Positions 60,663-64,000 of a DNA stretch of 64,000 bases are shown here, in pieces; within the stretch, counting starts at the first letter, position 1, and every line of letters starts with the position of its first letter. The stretch spans positions 1-64,000 of the forward strand of contig NZ_JOJL01000031.1 in assembly GCF_000721705.1 (NCBI RefSeq). Reading direction: 5' to 3'. The position numbers were made by a program, and so were the translations under genes. The notes below the pieces were generated by a model. That model was not told the DNA's origin. It saw nothing but the letters and a program-made list of their open reading frames with translations, and ran no database searches. The DNA is from Actinoplanes subtropicus. Its GTDB lineage: Bacteria; Actinomycetota; Actinomycetes; Mycobacteriales; Micromonosporaceae.

Positions 60663-63032
60663 CTAGGCCTCCACCAGCATGTCGTCGTTCTCCAGGTCGG
60701 TGTAGAAGTTCGGGTCGGCGGCGAGGATGGCCCGGCGCACGTCGAGCAGCTCGGTCACCCGCTGCTGGATGACCGCGGTGCCGACCAGGCCGTCCTCCTC
60801 GGCGTCCCGGCGCGCGGTGGTCGAGTTCTCCGCGATGTCCACGATCCGGTCCACCACCAGCGCCACGCTCCGTCCGCCCTCGCTGTAGACGACCACCGAC
60901 ACGGTGTCGCCCTCCGGCTCCTCGCCGTACGCCCCGAGCAGGTGCGACAGCCGCACCAGGGGCAGGATCTGGCCGCGGTACTGGACCACCTCGCGGGAGC
61001 CGGCGTGCTCGATCCGGTCGCGCGGGAACTCCTCGAGCCGGGTGACCGTGTCCAGCGGGATCGCCACCCGCCGCTCGCCGACCGCGGTGACCAGCAGCCG
61101 CTCCCCGGTGCCGCTGCCGGCTTTCGCCCGGGCCGAGGCCTCCATGTTCTGCCGCTCGGCGTCGGCGGTGAGGTGGCTGCGCCGGGCCAGCGAGGAGACG
61201 TCGAGGATCAGGCCGACCTTGCCGTCGCCCAGGATGGTCGCGCCGGCGTACAGGCCGATGTCCTTGAACCGGCTGTTCAGCGCCTTGACCACGACCTCTT
61301 CGGTGTTCAGCACCCGGTCCACGACCAGGCCGAAGCGCCGGCCGTCGGCCTGCAGCACCATGATGTAGACGCCCTGGTCGCCGCTGGGTTCCAGGCCGAG
61401 CGCCTTGTCCAGCCGGACCAGCGGGAGCAGCTTGCCGCGCAGCCGGTAGACGGGCGCGCCCGACGCGTACTCGATCTTGGTGGAATTTCCGTCGATGAAC
61501 ACCAGCTCGAGCACGGCGACCTGGGGGACCACATACCGCTGTTCGCCGCAGTCGACGGTCAGCGCCTGGATGATCGCCAGGGTCAGCGGGATGGTGAGCC
61601 GCCAGACCGTGCCCTCGCCGGGCGTCGAGTCGACGCTGACCGCGCCGCCGATGTTCTCGATGTTGGTCTTCACGACGTCCATGCCGACGCCGCGGCCGGA
61701 CACGTTGGTCACCTTGGCCGCGGTGGAGAAGCCCGGCTGGAAGACCATCGCCATGATGTCGCGCTTGTCCATGTTCGGGATCTGCTCGGCGCGGAGCAGC
61801 CCGTTCTCTACCGCCTTCTGCGCGATCCGCTCCACGTTCAGGCCCGCGCCGTCGTCGGCCACCTCGACCGCGACGTGCCCGCCCTCGTGGTACGCGCGCA
61901 GCGTCAGCGTGCCCTCGGGACCCTTGCCGGCCGCCGCACGGCGTTCCGGCTCCTCGATGCCGTGGTCGACCGCGTTGCGCACCAGGTGGGTCAGCGGGTC
62001 CTTGACCGCCTCGAGCAGGCTCCGGTCGAGCTCGGTCTCCTTGCCCTCCATGACCAGCTGGACCTGTTTGCCGAGCGAGTTGCTCAGGTCCCGGATGACT
62101 CGGGGCAGCTTGGACCAGATGTGCTCGATGGGCTGCATCCGGGTCTTCATGATGCCCTCTTGCAGCTCACTGGTGATCATGCCGAGCCGCTGGGCGCTGC
62201 GCACGAGCGTCGCGTCGCCGACCTCCATCACGCCGCGGACCAGCTGGTTCCGGGCCAGCACCAGCTCGCCGACCATGTTCATCAGCGTGTCGAGCAGGTC
62301 GACGTCGACCCGGATCGCGCTGTCCGCGATGCTGCGCTTCGGCGCCTGCTGCTGCAGCGCATCGCTGACCGCGGCCGGCTTGGCCTTGCCCTCGTCGAGC
62401 AGGATCGTGCCGAGCTTGCGCTCGTCGCCCTCGATCTGCTGCGCCAGCGCCGAACCGACGTCGGAGGCCTGGGCCCCGCCCTGCTCGACGAGGATCTCGC
62501 CGAGCGGCTTGCGCTGGTTCTCGACCGGCTCGGGGGCGGCCCGCTTGGGCGTCTCGTCGAGGGGTTCGGGTTTTTCGTCGGCCGGCTTTTTCGCGGCCGG
62601 CGGCTCGGCGGCCGGGGCCTCGGCGGCCGGGGCTCCCTCGCCCGCCTTCATCTGGGCGTTGACCTGCGCGATGATGCTGTCGATGTCGACGTCGCCCTCG
62701 GCCTGCGTCTCCTCGATCGAGGAGAGGATCGAGCGTACGCCGTCGATCGTCGCCAGCAGGGTGGTGATCGTCGAAGGGGTCACCGGCATCACGCCGTCCC
62801 GCAGTTTCGACAGCAGCGACTCGCCCGCGTGGGCCAGCTTCTCCAGGCGGCTGAACGCCAGGAACCCACTGGTGCCCTTGATCGTGTGGATCGCCCGGAA
62901 GATGCGGGAGATCAGGTCGCGCGAGTCCGGTTCCTGCTCGAGGGAGACCAGGTCGCGGTCGATCTGGTCCAGGTTCTCGTGGCTCTCCATGAGGAATTCG
63001 CCGACGATTTCACCAAGGTCTTCCACGCTCAT
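60663..63032 (-). CDS. cheA: Chemotaxis histidine kinase CheA
   Basis: Phosphorylates CheY and CheB, 789 residues. P1/HPt: phospho-His 49 in IFRAIHTIKGTSGFLAFSRL. A Pro/Ala/Glu linker follows, then, where P2 is expected, two MshEN-like units (PLGEILVEQG at ~176 and KLGTILLDEG at ~206). P3 is at ~240-300. P4 has HLVRNAVDHGIEEPERRAAA, ADDGAGLNVERI and SGRGVGMDVVKTNIENIGG. Two CheW-like P5 domains come last: ALTVDCGEQRYVVPQVAVLE and, after a spacer, LLVTAVGERRVAIPLDTVTR. First gene of the che operon. Confidence 0.95.
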   Translation of the reverse strand: MSVEDLGEIVGEFLMESHENLDQIDRDLVSLEQEPDSRDLISRIFRAIHTIKGTSGFLAFSRLEKLAHAGESLLSKLRDGVMPVTPSTITTLLATIDGVRSILSSIEETQAEGDVDIDSIIAQVNAQMKAGEGAPAAEAPAAEPPAAKKPADEKPEPLDETPKRAAPEPVENQRKPLGEILVEQGGAQASDVGSALAQQIEGDERKLGTILLDEGKAKPAAVSDALQQQAPKRSIADSAIRVDVDLLDTLMNMVGELVLARNQLVRGVMEVGDATLVRSAQRLGMITSELQEGIMKTRMQPIEHIWSKLPRVIRDLSNSLGKQVQLVMEGKETELDRSLLEAVKDPLTHLVRNAVDHGIEEPERRAAAGKGPEGTLTLRAYHEGGHVAVEVADDGAGLNVERIAQKAVENGLLRAEQIPNMDKRDIMAMVFQPGFSTAAKVTNVSGRGVGMDVVKTNIENIGGAVSVDSTPGEGTVWRLTIPLTLAIIQALTVDCGEQRYVVPQVAVLELVFIDGNSTKIEYASGAPVYRLRGKLLPLVRLDKALGLEPSGDQGVYIMVLQADGRRFGLVVDRVLNTEEVVVKALNSRFKDIGLYAGATILGDGKVGLILDVSSLARRSHLTADAERQNMEASARAKAGSGTGERLLVTAVGERRVAIPLDTVTRLEEFPRDRIEHAGSREVVQYRGQILPLVRLSHLLGAYGEEPEGDTVSVVVYSEGGRSVALVVDRIVDIAENSTTARRDAEEDGLVGTAVIQQRVTELLDVRRAILAADPNFYTDLENDDMLVEA

Positions 63033-63059
63033 GTACCTCCAACTCGGCTTCCAGAGCTC

Positions 63060-63087
63060 TCATCGACGGTTACGCCCGTCATCTGAG
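63060..63087 (-). promoter_or_regulatory. FliA/WhiG-type promoter of the che operon
   Basis: Minus strand: CTCA (63087-63084), 16 nt, GTCGATGA (63067-63060), ~28 nt before the cheA ATG. Confidence 0.55.
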
Positions 63088-63113
63088 AACACCGGTGACC
63101 AAGACGACGGAAA

Positions 63114-63812
63114 TCAGGACTCGCCGCCGGGCCGGCGGTAGCGGTAGCCGAATCCGCGGACGGACTCGATGGGGGATTCGTCGGGATCGGACCAGCCGAG
63201 CTTGCGGCGCAGCCGCAGCACGGCGAACTTCACCCGTTCCTGACCGATGCCGGTGGGGTCGTCCCAGGCCTGGGTCAGCAGCTGGTTCGGGCTCAACACC
63301 GCGCCGGCGTGCCGGACCAGCGCGTTGAGCAGCCGGAACTCGGTGGGTGTCAGGCGCTTCTCGTCGCCCTTCACGTACACCCGGCGCTTGGTCGGATCGA
63401 GGTGCACCAGGCCGTCGTCGTAGACCTGGCTGGCCCAGCTGTTCTGCCCACTGGACGAGCGGCGGAGCAGGGCCTCGACCCGGGCCAGCAGCTCGTTGTT
63501 GGCGAACGGCTTGGTCAGGTAGTCGTCGGCGCCGCCGCGCAGGCCGCGCACCTTCTCGGCCTCCTGGCCGTGCGCGGTCAGCACCAGCACCGGCACGTCG
63601 GAGACGTCGCGCAGCCGCTCGAGCACCTGCCAGCCGTCCATCTCGGGCAGGCCGACGTCGAGCACGACCAGGTCGGGGTGCTCGGCGTACGCCTCCTTGA
63701 GCCCGGTCCGGCCGTCGCCGGCGTGCGCCACCTCGTAGCCCGCCCGGCTGAACAACAGCCGCAGAGCAAGCGCGATGTCCGGGTCGTCCTCGACGACGAG
63801 AAGGCGACTCAT
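63114..63812 (-). CDS. OmpR-family response regulator
   Basis: A 232-residue regulator. Receiver: LLVVEDDPDIALALRLLFSR, Asp in PDLVVLDVGLPEMDGWQVLE and Lys in ADDYLTKPFANNELLARVEA. Winged helix: LTPTEFRLLNALVRHAGAVL and GIGQERVKFAVLRLRRKLGW. The ATG at 63812 is preferred over an upstream in-frame start at 63833. It lies 81 nt before cheA but on the far side of the che promoter, and its partner kinase is not in the window. The last 188 bases show no gene I can support. Confidence 0.9.
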   Translation of the reverse strand: MSRLLVVEDDPDIALALRLLFSRAGYEVAHAGDGRTGLKEAYAEHPDLVVLDVGLPEMDGWQVLERLRDVSDVPVLVLTAHGQEAEKVRGLRGGADDYLTKPFANNELLARVEALLRRSSSGQNSWASQVYDDGLVHLDPTKRRVYVKGDEKRLTPTEFRLLNALVRHAGAVLSPNQLLTQAWDDPTGIGQERVKFAVLRLRRKLGWSDPDESPIESVRGFGYRYRRPGGES

Positions 63813-64000
63813 CGTGTGCTCACCCCGCCCCATCCCTCGCCGTATTTATCCACGCAAAGACCCCGATAGCGTGATGTCACGGCCTATTTACGGACAGTGA
63901 CAGTCTAGCGAGCTATCCGGCCCACGGGGGCGGATCCGGCCGGGGGTTTGAGTGACGGCCGAGGCGGGTGCGCCGGGCCATCCCACCAGCCTGACACTTT

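Noticed and set aside
1..64000. CRISPR arrays, insertion sequences, prophage, tRNA and rRNA genes
   Set aside because: I looked for repeat-spacer patterns, transposase and integrase motifs and cloverleaf-type sequences and found none that I could support.

Overview
The window is high-GC actinobacterial DNA with frequent GTG and TTG starts, strong GGAGG-type ribosome sites and tight ATGA/GTGA overlaps. Four landmarks point to a motile, sporulating member of the Micromonosporaceae, most likely Actinoplanes or a close relative: a BldN/RsbN developmental sigma/anti-sigma pair, a SenX3-RegX3/PhoU block, mycothiol gene mshA, and a large flagellar and chemotaxis cluster. The genus is an inference from gene content. 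I saw no tRNA or rRNA genes, insertion sequences, phage genes or CRISPR arrays.

1-9000 holds the bldN-rsbN pair, then (mostly minus strand) a lysophospholipid acyltransferase, an NAD-dependent epimerase, the tiny ribosomal protein bS22, a BldC-like HTH protein, proline dehydrogenase, a CGNR zinc-finger regulator, a TIM-barrel epimerase-like enzyme and an unknown cysteine-containing protein. 9000-19400 holds regX3-senX3 divergent from phoU with PHO-box-like repeats between them, then gpmA, ybjN, mshA, an SDR and a methyltransferase-like gene. This old actinobacterial order is split by an insert made of an MFS transporter, a deleted MFS copy, and a divergent marR/nmrA pair with two perfect 16-bp palindromes. 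19400-25200 is accessory: a secreted GH26-like hydrolase, a lone receiver, a DUF7455-like protein, a PAS histidine kinase, an SRPBCC protein and a PHP-like protein.

25298-63087 is one motility cluster. In order it has flgN-flgK-flgL-fliW-csrA (minus); fliC; fliD-fliS-fliT-like; flgB-flgC-fliE-fliF; fliG-fliH-fliI; fliJ-(NlpC/P60+SLT hydrolase)-fliK; then on the minus strand fliM-N-O-P-R-flhB-flhA-flhF-like-orf83, flbD-motA-motB-fliL, flgD-flgE and cheA-cheW-orf290-cheB-cheR-cheY-cheX-cheY-orf162. An OmpR-type regulator closes the window.

Most of these units are preceded by the same promoter pattern, CTCA-N16/17-G(C/T)CGA(A/T/C), consistent with a FliA/WhiG-type sigma factor encoded elsewhere. 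At three of them an 11-bp-period direct repeat ends exactly 7 nt upstream of the -35. The fliC leader carries two CsrA-type GGA sites, one over the Shine-Dalgarno sequence, matching the fliW-csrA pair in the cluster.

The main oddities are: no fliQ between fliP and fliR; no flgF/flgG; a FliM without the CheY-binding EIDALL peptide; an FlhF-like protein whose P-loop lysine is missing; a CheB whose receiver stops halfway at an extremely GC-rich proline/alanine linker; a CheA with two MshEN-like repeats where P2 would be and two CheW-like domains; and two che-operon proteins of unknown role.
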